Shown piece by piece: positions 6,868-14,868 of a stretch of 31,636 nt of DNA. The notes under the pieces are model-generated. The model ran no database searches, was not told the origin of the DNA, and worked only from the letters and a program-made list of their open reading frames with translations. The stretch covers positions 1 through 31,636 of the forward strand of contig CAZOQG010000010.1 of NCBI GenBank assembly GCA_964582065.1. The letters run 5' to 3'. Position 1 is the first letter of the stretch. Every line of letters begins with the position of its first letter. Source of the DNA: JACNFS01 sp964582065. GTDB taxonomy: Bacteria > Chloroflexota > Dehalococcoidia > GIF9 > UBA5629. The position numbers were made by a program, and so were the translations under genes.

Positions 6868-7674
6868 ATGCCTCGAATGTACGTAATGAAAGAGCAGATG
6901 CAGGAATATTACCAGGAGAGTCCGCCTGAACCCGCGCTAGCAGTTTCCGGGCTATGGCTCTCTTACCCAGACAGGCCCAACGTTTTGCATGACGTGAGTC
7001 TCAAGGTGATGCCGCGCGAGCGGGTTGGACTGATAGGCCCCAATGGAGCTGGTAAGACTACTTTCTTTCTAGGAATCTGCGGCGTGCTGAAGCCATCTGC
7101 CGGGGAAATCCTTGCCTTAGGTAAGCCGGTAGTGAATGGTGACTTTCGCCCTGAGGTCGGCATGGTCTTTCAGAATCCAGACGACCAACTGTTCTGCCCA
7201 TCGGTGCGGGACGACGTCGCCTTTGGCCCACGCAACATGGGGCTATCAAAAGACGAAGTTGAAGCCAGAGTACCGGAGGCACTGTCAACGGTGGGGGCGT
7301 TGGAACTTGCCGACAGGCCGGCCCACCATCTCTCAGAAGGGGAGAAGCGGATGGTCTCCATTGCCGGCGTGCTGGCGATGCAGCCGCGACTGGTGATGTA
7401 CGACGAACCCAGCGCCAACCTCGATATTCGCTCCCGGCGCCGTCTCATCCGCCTTTTGCAGGCATCAAAAGAGACAATGCTAATTGCCTCTCATGACCTG
7501 GAGCTCGTCTTAGAGGTATGCAACCGTGTCGTGTTGATAGACGAGGGGCGCATCATTGCTGATGGAAATCCCCACGAGTTGATGGGCGATGACAGGTTGA
7601 TGGAGGCTCACGGGCAGGAGAAACCCCATTCTCTTGTGCCACACCGAGTGTCCCACCTGCACCATGAGGTGTGA
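6868..7674 (+). CDS. cbiO: Cobalt/nickel ECF transporter ATPase CbiO/NikO
   Basis: This 268-aa ABC ATPase powers the importer. Motifs in order: Walker A GPNGAGKTT, Q-loop VFQNPDDQLF, signature LSEGEKR, Walker B LVMYDEPSANLD and the switch histidine in IASHDLELVL. The C-terminal tail is unusually histidine-rich (HGQEKPHSLVPHRVSHLHHEV holds six His), which could bind the transported metal. The ATG at 6868 lacks a close ribosome binding site (AGAGG is 11 nt away). In-frame ATGs at codons 4, 7 and 11 are alternatives. It lies 24 nt downstream of cbiQ. Confidence 0.93.
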   Translation: MPRMYVMKEQMQEYYQESPPEPALAVSGLWLSYPDRPNVLHDVSLKVMPRERVGLIGPNGAGKTTFFLGICGVLKPSAGEILALGKPVVNGDFRPEVGMVFQNPDDQLFCPSVRDDVAFGPRNMGLSKDEVEARVPEALSTVGALELADRPAHHLSEGEKRMVSIAGVLAMQPRLVMYDEPSANLDIRSRRRLIRLLQASKETMLIASHDLELVLEVCNRVVLIDEGRIIADGNPHELMGDDRLMEAHGQEKPHSLVPHRVSHLHHEV

Positions 7675-7749
7675 CGTCCTTTTGTTCAGCGCTCACGGCC
7701 TGATACCACCGGCAGATTGAGCTGAAAGTCGTGCGAGGAGGGATATGCG

Positions 7750-7968
7750 ATGGAGAACAGTGAGATGGAGAAACTCAAAATACTGTTAGACCACTGGATT
7801 GAGCACAACAAGGAGCACGGTGAGGAATTCAGGGAGTGGGCGGAGAAAGCCAGGGATCTTGGGAAGGCTGTAGTTCACGAAGATATGTTGGACGCAGCTC
7901 AGAACATGGACAAGGCCAGCGAGTCTTTGCGGAAGGCTTTGCAAGAATTAAACAAGGCGAAATCATGA
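7750..7968 (+). CDS. Small helical conserved-type protein at the end of the cbi operon
   Basis: This 72-aa soluble, charged, almost wholly helical protein starts MENSEMEKLKILLDHWIEHN. It contains the segment HWIEHNKEHGEEFREWAEKA and a C-terminal coiled-coil-like stretch. Similar small proteins with an HWIEHNxEH core are, from memory, common in anaerobes, but I cannot name a function. The ATG has GAGGAGGG about 8 nt upstream, and the gene is 75 nt after cbiO on the same strand. The three histidines in the core and its location suggest a metal-import accessory role; this is inference. Confidence 0.8.
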   Translation: MENSEMEKLKILLDHWIEHNKEHGEEFREWAEKARDLGKAVVHEDMLDAAQNMDKASESLRKALQELNKAKS

Positions 7969-7994
7969 GGGCTAGTGGTGGCACTGCGTTGGTG

Positions 7995-8846
7995 TTAGTC
8001 CAGCTCTAAGCTGATATCCAGGGCTTTTGCAGAATGGGTGAGAGCCCCTACCGAGATAAGGTCAACGCCGGTCTCGGCGACAGCCCGAACTTTATCTAAA
8101 GTGATGCCTCCAGAGGCTTCGACCAAGGCACGACCTTTGATTAGCCGAACGGCCTGACGCATGTTTTGAAGGTCCATATTGTCCAGCATGATAATATCGG
8201 CTCCGGCCTCAGCCGCCTCTGAAGCTTCCTGCGGGGTTTTCACCTCGACTTCGACTTTCAGCTCAGCGGAGGCTTTCTGGCGGGCCCTGGCTATAATCTC
8301 TTTCAGAGTTAGCCCCTGGCGGCGGAGTGCTGCTAGGTGATTGTCCTTAATCAGGATGCCGTCTCCGAGGTGCATGCGGTGATTCCTGCCGCCACCGGCT
8401 TGCACCGCGTGCTTTTCTAGCGCTCTTAAGCCCGGCGTAGTCTTCCTGGTATCGGTGATTTGGACCGGCAGGCCTTTGACCGCCTCGACGTAGCGGGCTG
8501 TCTCTGAAGCGATGCCGCTGAGGTGCTGTAGGAAATTCAAGGCCACTCGCTCGGCTTTCAGTATGCTGGCAACTTTGCCTTCTATTTTAGCTATTATATC
8601 CCCAGGCTTGACCTCAGCCCCGTCGTCGACGAGGATATCCACCTTCAGTTTAGGATCGACCCTAAGGAAAACTTGCTTGGCGGCTTCAGTCCCGGCTGCG
8701 ATTCCCTTTGCCTTGGCTGTGATCGAAGCTTTCCCTTGCTGGTCATCAGTCACCAACGCCTCGGTGGTAACGTCTCCCCAACCAAGGTCTTCAGCCAGGG
8801 CCCGGTCTATAAGCTGTTCAATCTGTTGCGTGCCTGTTAATTCCAT
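7995..8846 (-). CDS. nadC: Nicotinate-nucleotide pyrophosphorylase (quinolinate phosphoribosyltransferase)
   Basis: This 283-aa enzyme converts quinolinate and PRPP to nicotinate mononucleotide in de novo NAD synthesis. It starts MELTGTQQIEQLIDRALAED. Conserved segments are LNFLQHLSGIA, TRKTTPGLRALEKHAV, GGGRNHRMHLGDGILIKDNH, ADIIMLDNM and VEASGGI near the end, all typical of NadC. Length is normal. The ATG has GGGGAGGG directly upstream. It stands alone and converges on the cbi operon with only 26 bp between stops. Confidence 0.96.
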   Translation of the reverse strand: MELTGTQQIEQLIDRALAEDLGWGDVTTEALVTDDQQGKASITAKAKGIAAGTEAAKQVFLRVDPKLKVDILVDDGAEVKPGDIIAKIEGKVASILKAERVALNFLQHLSGIASETARYVEAVKGLPVQITDTRKTTPGLRALEKHAVQAGGGRNHRMHLGDGILIKDNHLAALRRQGLTLKEIIARARQKASAELKVEVEVKTPQEASEAAEAGADIIMLDNMDLQNMRQAVRLIKGRALVEASGGITLDKVRAVAETGVDLISVGALTHSAKALDISLELD

Positions 8847-9258
8847 TTCCCTCCCCTGATTCTACCAGACATCGGGCAAATTACAAACAGTTTCCTAGGA
8901 CTTTGCCCGGCGCAGCGAATGGGCGCCGATGGTGGGGGGAACATCGCAGGATTCGCTGGCCAGGGTATTCGGCGTGAGCCGGGCAACGGTGGGGGTTAAG
9001 AAAGCCTCAGGACCAACCACGGAGGTCGCCGGAGTCCCCGCGAGGCTTACGGCGCTCATGGGGAGGAGGGGGCTAGTTCTGGTGAGTTCTGCGAGACATG
9101 GGTGGTGCAATAAAGATAGTAAATTGCTAGTAGCTGAAGTTGATATGATTTGCGTATATGATATGTTGGGTATAGAATTGAACAAATAGCTTATATCGAA
9201 AAGTATCTATTCACTGGATATAGGTAATGAGCTACACAAAGGAAGCTTATAACCACTA
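8847..9258. other. Intergenic block with a sharp GC-rich to AT-rich transition
   Basis: About 412 bp without a gene I can defend. From roughly 8900 to 9105 the sequence is very GC-rich; from about 9110 it becomes AT-rich and stays so through the next gene. An 86-codon plus frame (8929-9189) and a 96-codon minus frame (8895-9185) cover the GC-rich part. Neither has a ribosome binding site, a recognisable domain, or a boundary that respects the composition change. It is probably the left junction of the acquired AT-rich segment. Confidence 0.5.
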
Positions 9259-10842
9259 ATGAAATATCGGTATTCCCAAGTCGATAAAGATAATCTCAAT
9301 TGGTTTGCTAATGACATGACTGTGGCTTCTTTAACAAAAGTAGATATTGAAATTGGTAATCTACGTGGACTGAAGGATTTTAAAGTAGAATTTAAATATC
9401 CGATCTCAGTGATTGCGGGCAGAAATAGGTCTGGAAAGTCAACAATATTGGCAATGGTTGCATGCGCTTTTCACAATAATAAAGATGGATTTAAACTGCC
9501 AGAAAGAAAATTACCTTATTATACATTCTCGGACTTCTTCATCCAAAGTTCTGAAGAGATTCCGCCAGGGGGTATTTTAATAATGTATAGGATAATGCAT
9601 AACCACTGGTGGAATAAATCGACACATGCAGCTGATGGAATTGGAAATTTCTGGCAAAATCGTCAAAAAAAAGTAGGAGGAAAATGGATTAATTATAATA
9701 GAAGAGTGCGTCGTAACGTAGTTTTTTTCGGCGTCCAAAGAGTAGTACCCCCATCCGAGAAAAGTGTCTCAAAGAGTTATCGCTCCTACTTTTCTGATCA
9801 AGCTCCTGCGGGTTGGGAAGATAACGTAAAAGACGTAGTTGGTAGAATTTTAGGTACGGCTTATGATGATTTTAGAATGAAAACCTATGGAAGGTATCAT
9901 TTGCCAATAGTTAGTTCTCAGGGGACTAGATATTCAGGATTTAATATGGGAGCAGGAGAGAACGCTCTGTTTGAAATATTTTCGACTATCTATGCTACTC
10001 CAACAGGAACATTGCTTGTTATTGATGAAATAGAATTGGGACTACACGAAAATGCCCAAAGAAAATTAATTCAAGAATTTAAAGAGGTGTGCCGACAACG
10101 ACATATTCAAATAGTTTGTACGACACATTCATCAGCAATTATTGAGGAAGTTCCTCCAGAAGCATGCTTCTATGTAGAGAGTTTTTCTGGAAAAACAAAT
10201 ATTATTCCATGTGTAACACCTCTTTATGCTGCTGGCAAGCTTGCAGGAGAAAATACAAACGAATTAGATATATTTGTTGAGGATTCTGATTCAGCTACTT
10301 TAATTGCAGCATTCATTGAGACTAGCATCCGAAAACGTCTGAATATAATACCAATTGGTTCACCTATCCCAATTATTCATCAAATGGCTGCTAGATATAG
10401 AGATCCCAAGGAATCAGAGTGCATAGCAATAATGGATGGAGATCAGGCTCATGCGCTCGATCTTCACAAGTCGCAATTCTTAAAATCATTAGAAAGTAGT
10501 AAGGATGCTGAGCAAGAGGCAGAATGGTTTATGCAAAGATTAGCTTTTCTTCCGGGAAATGTATGGCCAGAAAAATGGCTAATTGAAACACTAAAGTCGG
10601 TAGATATAAGTGGACTGGCCAAGCTTCTACATACCTCAGAAGAAGAACTTTTAACCTATATTGATGATGCTTCAAATGCTTTAAAGCATAATGAAATTTA
10701 TATTTTAGCCCAAAACTTATCGCTTGACCCCGCGAATATATACTACGTTTCAGCTGTTTGGTTACTAGGCATGGGGAATAATGATTTTAAACCGATTCAT
10801 GAGATAATAGATAGATTCCTTTTTCAGTTTGATTTCAAATAA
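9259..10842 (+). CDS. OLD-like ATPase with C-terminal TOPRIM-type region (putative defence nuclease)
   Basis: This 527-aa protein starts MKYRYSQVDKDNLNWF. ABC-type ATPase motifs are Walker A GRNRSGKST (54-62), a signature-like GAGE in FNMGAGE (228-234), Walker B TLLVIDEIE (251-259) and the switch His290 in CTTHSS. A TOPRIM-like region follows: acidic Glu341 in IFVEDSD and the DxD pair Asp393/Asp395 in IMDGDQ. This order matches OLD-family nucleases, many of which act in phage defence. The gene is markedly AT-rich compared with its flanks and has no partner gene, suggesting transfer. The ATG at 9259 has only a distant GGAAG. Nuclease activity is inferred. Confidence 0.75.
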   Translation: MKYRYSQVDKDNLNWFANDMTVASLTKVDIEIGNLRGLKDFKVEFKYPISVIAGRNRSGKSTILAMVACAFHNNKDGFKLPERKLPYYTFSDFFIQSSEEIPPGGILIMYRIMHNHWWNKSTHAADGIGNFWQNRQKKVGGKWINYNRRVRRNVVFFGVQRVVPPSEKSVSKSYRSYFSDQAPAGWEDNVKDVVGRILGTAYDDFRMKTYGRYHLPIVSSQGTRYSGFNMGAGENALFEIFSTIYATPTGTLLVIDEIELGLHENAQRKLIQEFKEVCRQRHIQIVCTTHSSAIIEEVPPEACFYVESFSGKTNIIPCVTPLYAAGKLAGENTNELDIFVEDSDSATLIAAFIETSIRKRLNIIPIGSPIPIIHQMAARYRDPKESECIAIMDGDQAHALDLHKSQFLKSLESSKDAEQEAEWFMQRLAFLPGNVWPEKWLIETLKSVDISGLAKLLHTSEEELLTYIDDASNALKHNEIYILAQNLSLDPANIYYVSAVWLLGMGNNDFKPIHEIIDRFLFQFDFK

Positions 10843-10879
10843 ATTTATCGCGTATTACTCTTCACCGTCAAACCAATAG

Positions 10880-11041
10880 GGTTATGATGAAATAGCAAGA
10901 GTACTAAAACATATGTCTACGATTGCGGCCAATGATCATAGCTCGATGCCAGTCATTGACTTTGACGAAGCAGACAAGAGGTTGCATATTACTGACCCGT
11001 TCTTTGCCTTCTTTTTACGCTGGGGAGATCTAACCGTTTAG
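10880..11041 (+). pseudogene. C-terminal remnant of an AAA-type ATPase (DUF234-like end)
   Basis: A 53-codon frame beginning after a stop at 10877 reads GYDEIARVLKHMSTIAAND, then KRLHITDPFFAFFLRWGDLTV and a TAG. The ITDPFFAFFLRWG string is typical of the C-terminus of archaeal-type and bacterial single-component ATPases that end in a DUF234-like domain. No start codon with a ribosome binding site and no ATPase core lies upstream. It is therefore a stranded fragment left by deletion, next to the OLD-like gene. Confidence 0.55.
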
Positions 11042-11150
11042 CTAGTAAGTGAAGTTTGAGTTTACCGCCATTTGCCTTGGAAGTATTTGCGTATCAAGCT
11101 ATTTGGAGCAGTCAGATACCATCACGGTCATCTTTTTGCGTCAAATATGA

Positions 11151-11183
11151 ACAAAATAAAAAGCACAGTGAAAACTGTGCTTT
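11151..11183 (-). terminator. Intrinsic terminator of the tRNA-Met-like gene
   Basis: A perfect 10-bp stem AAAGCACAGT/ACTGTGCTTT (11160-11169 with 11174-11183) has a 4-nt loop. On the minus strand it is followed by TTATTTTGT. It lies 12 nt past the tRNA 3' end, as expected for a single-gene tRNA transcript. Confidence 0.8.
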
Positions 11184-11195
11184 ATTCGAAAGCGT

Positions 11196-11270
11196 TGGTA
11201 GCGGGGGTTGGATTTGAACCAACGACCTTCGGGTTATGAGCTCGACGAACTGCTACCGTTCTACCTCTTG
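11196..11270 (-). tRNA. Degenerate initiator-type tRNA-Met (CAU), probably a pseudogene
   Basis: On the minus strand the 3' half is intact: anticodon loop CTCATAA, 3' anticodon arm CCCGA, a perfect T arm (GTTGG/CCAAC), acceptor CCCCGCT, A and an encoded CCA. The CCC of the 3' anticodon arm is initiator-like. The 5' half is damaged: acceptor CAAGAGG pairs with CCCCGCT at only three of seven positions, and the anticodon arm has TCGAG against CCCGA. The D arm still closes (GAAC/GTTC, loop GGTAGCA). Several mismatches look like G-to-A changes. With its own terminator it was once functional. Present function is doubtful. Confidence 0.65.
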
Positions 11271-11396
11271 TATTGAAATCTCACCTTAGCCTGTTGCATA
11301 TTCTGCGACCACCTTGACCGTCAATCTCGCACTTCTTCAGATGATTTCACATGGCTGGTTTCTTAGCTTCGCACGGCATTAAACGAATAAGCTCCG
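11271..11396. other. Spacer between the tRNA-Met relic and the mfd promoter; nothing recognised
   Basis: About 126 bp with no open frame of note and no hairpin-plus-T-run. A tRNA promoter should lie here on the minus strand, but I could not identify a convincing one. This fits decay at the 5' side of the tRNA. Confidence 0.4.
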
Positions 11397-11426
11397 TTGT
11401 TCCAGTAAATCAGGCTGTGCTACAAT
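11397..11426 (+). promoter_or_regulatory. Sigma-70 promoter of mfd
   Basis: TTGTTC (11397-11402), an 18-bp spacer and TACAAT (11421-11426). The predicted start near 11433 gives a leader of about 57 nt holding the hairpin at 11437-11474. Confidence 0.6.
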
Positions 11427-11436
11427 CTAAGCTATA

Positions 11437-11474
11437 GGGCTAGGCCGGATACCCCTTCAGCTTGCGGCTAGCCC
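11437..11474 (+). promoter_or_regulatory. Hairpin in the mfd leader
   Basis: GGGCTAG, one bulged G and CCG (11437-11447) pair with CGGCTAGCCC (11465-11474): ten pairs around a 17-nt loop, followed by TTTAG. It begins about 4 nt after the predicted transcript start and ends 15 nt before the ATG. It could stabilise the mRNA 5' end or weakly attenuate. The T-run is too short for a confident terminator call. Confidence 0.5.
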
Positions 11475-11489
11475 TTTAGATGTTGGAAA

Positions 11490-14400
11490 ATGGATCTGTC
11501 CTGTCTTCTTTCTTTAGTCAAACAGGTCCCCGTTTATGAGGAACTGAAGGGCAACCTGCTTGGCTTACAAGAGCGTGAGAATGAGCTGGTAGCGCCTGAT
11601 GCTGTCAAGCCCTATGTCATAGCGGCTCCGTATCAAGAGCTAGGCTTACCTATTCTAGTAATAACCGGGCAACCTGAGAATGCTAAGAGGCTCTATGACC
11701 AGCTTGAAGCCTGGTGTCCCAGCTCAGCCTCGCTGCGGTTCTTTCCTGAAATCGACTTCCCGGCCGATGAGCATTATGCAGTTGACCCTGTCACCGTAAC
11801 AGACAGGCTGCAAACACTGTCCGCCCTTGCTCTTTGCCGGAACGCATTGCCGGGCAGTCAGAATCCCCCTCTAATAGTAAGCTCTGCCCTGGCTGCAGCC
11901 AGTAAGACCCTGCCTCAGTCCGACTTCGCAGCAGCTTGCCATACTCTGGAAGTAGGAATGAACGTCAATCCATTCCAGCTTTTAGAGAAATGGCAGGCTA
12001 TGGGTTATGAGCTGGAAAACACTGTAGAAGTGCCGGGAACTATGGGGCGGCGGGGTGGCATCGTCGACATTTTCCCCCCAAGTAACGAGCTACCTGCCCG
12101 AATAGAGTTCTTCGGCAACCAGATAGATAGCATCAGGCTGTTCGACCCGAAAACGCAGCGTTCATTGAATTTGGTAAGCTCCGTAAGCGTGACTCCTGCC
12201 AGGGAGAACCAAACACGCTTCAATACTGACACTATTCTGGATTACCTGCCTGAGAAAGCTATGTTGATTACAGATGACCTTGATGAAATCAAAGCTGTCA
12301 TTGACAGGGCGAACAGCCAGGCTGAGGAATTCCGGCAGGCGAAGATAGAGCATGGCGAACTAGCATCAGATTCTTCTGCTCCTTATTTGTCCGCGACAGA
12401 ATTCGAGGCGCAAATGAGACGAATCAAGCGACGCCTGACACTGTGCCCGTGGGATGTCGGTAATGCTGGCGAAACCGGTATTCAATCTTTACCCCTGGTT
12501 CCAGTGCCAAGCTATGGAGGTAGACTTGAAGCTCTCTCCAGAGATTTGAAGGAGATGCTCAGGGAAAACCGCCGCATCGTCATAGTCAGCCAACAAACGA
12601 ACCGGCTCTCCGAGCTTCTCCTGGAATATGATATTCTGGCTCATCAGGTTTCACAGATAGAGCAGGTGCCTCCTCCAGGGTCAGTTACTTTAGTCCAGGG
12701 GTCGCTGGCTGAAGGCTGGGCGATAAAAGACATCCTGACTCTGCTGACCGATAATGAGATATTTGGCTTCGTTAAGCAGCGGCGGTCATTCAAGAAAAGA
12801 CCGATACACCACCACTGGTTTGTGTCGGAATTGACCGCGGGCGACTACGTAGTCCACATTGAGCATGGTATTGCCAGATTTGGCGGGCTAACCAGGATGC
12901 TCGCCGAGGATGTCGAACGGGAATATCTTGTTCTGGAATATGCCGCCGGGGACAGACTCTATGTGCCTACCGACCAGATAGAGCGAGTCAGCCGCTATAT
13001 CGGTGCCGGTGACCGATCACCAACCTTAAGTCGATTCGGCACCCAGGAATGGGCACGCACCAAGCAGCGGATCAAAGAATCTGTAGCCGACATCGCCCAG
13101 GAGCTTCTGAGGCTCTATGCGGCGAGGGAGATAACCCCTGGCCTGGCTTTTTCTCAGGATAGCCTGTGGCAGCAGGAATTAGAGTCCTCTTTCCCCTATA
13201 TCGAAACCCCCGATCAGTTGGAGGCTGTTCTAGCCGTCAAGGCTGACATGGAAAAGACAAAGCCGATGGACCGACTTGTTTGCGGAGACGTCGGCTACGG
13301 TAAGACTGAAGTTGCCCTCCGGGCTGCGTTCAAGGCAGTCATGGATAACAAGCAGGTAGCCTTATTGGTTCCAACTACCGTGCTAGCGCAGCAGCACTTC
13401 GCTACTTTTCGTGAAAGGCTGCAAGCTTTCCCGGTGAGAGTTGAAATGCTGAGCCGGTTCTGTTCGGAAAAAGAACAAGCCAGCATAGTCGAGGGCTTGG
13501 CTGCGGGTGTAGTGGATATCTGCATCGGCACCCACCGCTTATTGCAAAAGGATGTCACATTTAAAGACCTGGGGCTGATAATAATAGATGAAGAGCAACG
13601 CTTCGGCGTGGTACATAAAGAACACTTCAAAAAACTGAGACAGGAGATAGATGTTCTTACCCTAAGCGCTACGCCCATTCCGCGCACTCTTCACATGTCG
13701 CTGGCCGGGATTAGAGATATGAGCACTATGGAAACTCCGCCCGAGGAACGCCTACCGATTAAGACCTATGTTGGTGGCTATGATGATGTGTTGGTTCGCG
13801 AGGCGATACTGCGTGAGTTGGAGCGAAATGGCCAGGTCTTTTTCGTTCACAATCGAGTTCAGAGCATTGCCTTGGTTGCTAGCGGACTGGGCAATTTGGT
13901 TCCTGAAGCCAGGGTATCGATCGCCCACGGGCGAATGCCCGAAGAGGAACTGGAGAGAATAATGACAGAGTTTGTTAGCCACAAGAGCGATGTTTTGGTT
14001 ACCACTACCATTATCGAGTCCGGTCTGGATATGCCGAATGTTAACACCTTAGTCATTGATCAATCGGACAAACTAGGCTTGACTCAGCTCTATCAGCTGC
14101 GGGGGCGTGTTGGGCGCGGCAGCAACCATGCCTATGCGTATTTCCTGTTTGATAGAGGGAAACAACTGACCCCTCAAGCTCGAAAACGGCTCAGAACTAT
14201 CTCTGAAGCCACTGAACTGGGGGCTGGGTTTGCTATTGCCATGAGAGATTTAGAGATTCGGGGGGCCGGTAACCTGTTGGGGGTGGAGCAAAGCGGTTAT
14301 ATAGCTGCTGTAGGCTTCGACCTTTATTGTCGCCTGCTGGCTGAGGCGGTAGAAGACGTAAAGCAGAGACGGGCAGGAGAAGGCAAGAGAAGCATACTTC

Positions 14401-14834
14401 GACCTCCAGCTTCCGCTATAGCGCTACCGGCGACGGCCTATATTCCAGAAGACTATATCTCGGCCACGAGCACCAGGCTGGCCTTCTATCAGCGACTATC
14501 TGTGGCAAAGCAGGCAGAGGAAATAGAAGGCATAGCCCGGGAACTCAGTGATAGATTCGGGCCAGTCCCGCAGCCAGTCAAGAATCTCCTTTATGTAGTA
14601 GAAATAAAACAGCTTACTGCGGAGGCAAGGGTAGAATCTATTTCCACAGAAGATAAGCAAATTGTATTGCGTTTCCACAGTGCGAAAGAACTAAGCGGAC
14701 TGCCTGTGTCGCGGAATTACAAAGATGGGGTTAGGATAGGTACCAGGCAAATAAGATTAGATATCAAGCGGCTGGGCAGCAGGTGGCAACAGGTGCTGAA
14801 AGAGGTTCTTCAAGAGGCGGCCACAAATACATAG
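11490..14834 (+). CDS. mfd: Transcription-repair coupling factor
   Basis: This 1114-aa protein displaces RNA polymerase stalled at DNA lesions and recruits UvrA. Domains in order: UvrB-like N-terminal module (with GTMGRRGGIVDIFPPS near residue 185), RNA-polymerase-interacting domain starting GDYVVHIEHGIARFGGL (from about residue 450), RecG-like translocase with Walker A GDVGYGKT (599-606), the DEEQRFGV box (700-707), SATPIPRTLHMSL and motif VI QLRGRVGRG, then the C-terminal TRCF domain. Length is normal. The ATG at 11490 has a short GGAA just upstream. It stands alone and converges on the nusB/ACP cluster. Confidence 0.97.
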   Translation: MDLSCLLSLVKQVPVYEELKGNLLGLQERENELVAPDAVKPYVIAAPYQELGLPILVITGQPENAKRLYDQLEAWCPSSASLRFFPEIDFPADEHYAVDPVTVTDRLQTLSALALCRNALPGSQNPPLIVSSALAAASKTLPQSDFAAACHTLEVGMNVNPFQLLEKWQAMGYELENTVEVPGTMGRRGGIVDIFPPSNELPARIEFFGNQIDSIRLFDPKTQRSLNLVSSVSVTPARENQTRFNTDTILDYLPEKAMLITDDLDEIKAVIDRANSQAEEFRQAKIEHGELASDSSAPYLSATEFEAQMRRIKRRLTLCPWDVGNAGETGIQSLPLVPVPSYGGRLEALSRDLKEMLRENRRIVIVSQQTNRLSELLLEYDILAHQVSQIEQVPPPGSVTLVQGSLAEGWAIKDILTLLTDNEIFGFVKQRRSFKKRPIHHHWFVSELTAGDYVVHIEHGIARFGGLTRMLAEDVEREYLVLEYAAGDRLYVPTDQIERVSRYIGAGDRSPTLSRFGTQEWARTKQRIKESVADIAQELLRLYAAREITPGLAFSQDSLWQQELESSFPYIETPDQLEAVLAVKADMEKTKPMDRLVCGDVGYGKTEVALRAAFKAVMDNKQVALLVPTTVLAQQHFATFRERLQAFPVRVEMLSRFCSEKEQASIVEGLAAGVVDICIGTHRLLQKDVTFKDLGLIIIDEEQRFGVVHKEHFKKLRQEIDVLTLSATPIPRTLHMSLAGIRDMSTMETPPEERLPIKTYVGGYDDVLVREAILRELERNGQVFFVHNRVQSIALVASGLGNLVPEARVSIAHGRMPEEELERIMTEFVSHKSDVLVTTTIIESGLDMPNVNTLVIDQSDKLGLTQLYQLRGRVGRGSNHAYAYFLFDRGKQLTPQARKRLRTISEATELGAGFAIAMRDLEIRGAGNLLGVEQSGYIAAVGFDLYCRLLAEAVEDVKQRRAGEGKRSILRPPASAIALPATAYIPEDYISATSTRLAFYQRLSVAKQAEEIEGIARELSDRFGPVPQPVKNLLYVVEIKQLTAEARVESISTEDKQIVLRFHSAKELSGLPVSRNYKDGVRIGTRQIRLDIKRLGSRWQQVLKEVLQEAATNT

Positions 14835-14868
14835 CTACATTGGATAAGCTGAGAGCGGAGGACGAGCC

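Noticed and set aside
8895..9189. Open frames on both strands of the GC-rich block (one with an SLARVFGVSRATVG stretch that looks faintly like a helix-turn-helix)
   Set aside because: No start signals, no recognised domain, and both frames run across the composition break; kept only as an unexplained block.
8847..11489. Direct repeats (att sites) bounding the AT-rich island at the tRNA-Met relic
   Set aside because: No copy of the tRNA 3' end was found on the left side by eye, so tRNA-targeted integration is not claimed.
13295..13687. 130-codon minus-strand frame inside mfd
   Set aside because: Antisense shadow of the conserved translocase domain with no ribosome binding site or recognisable domain.
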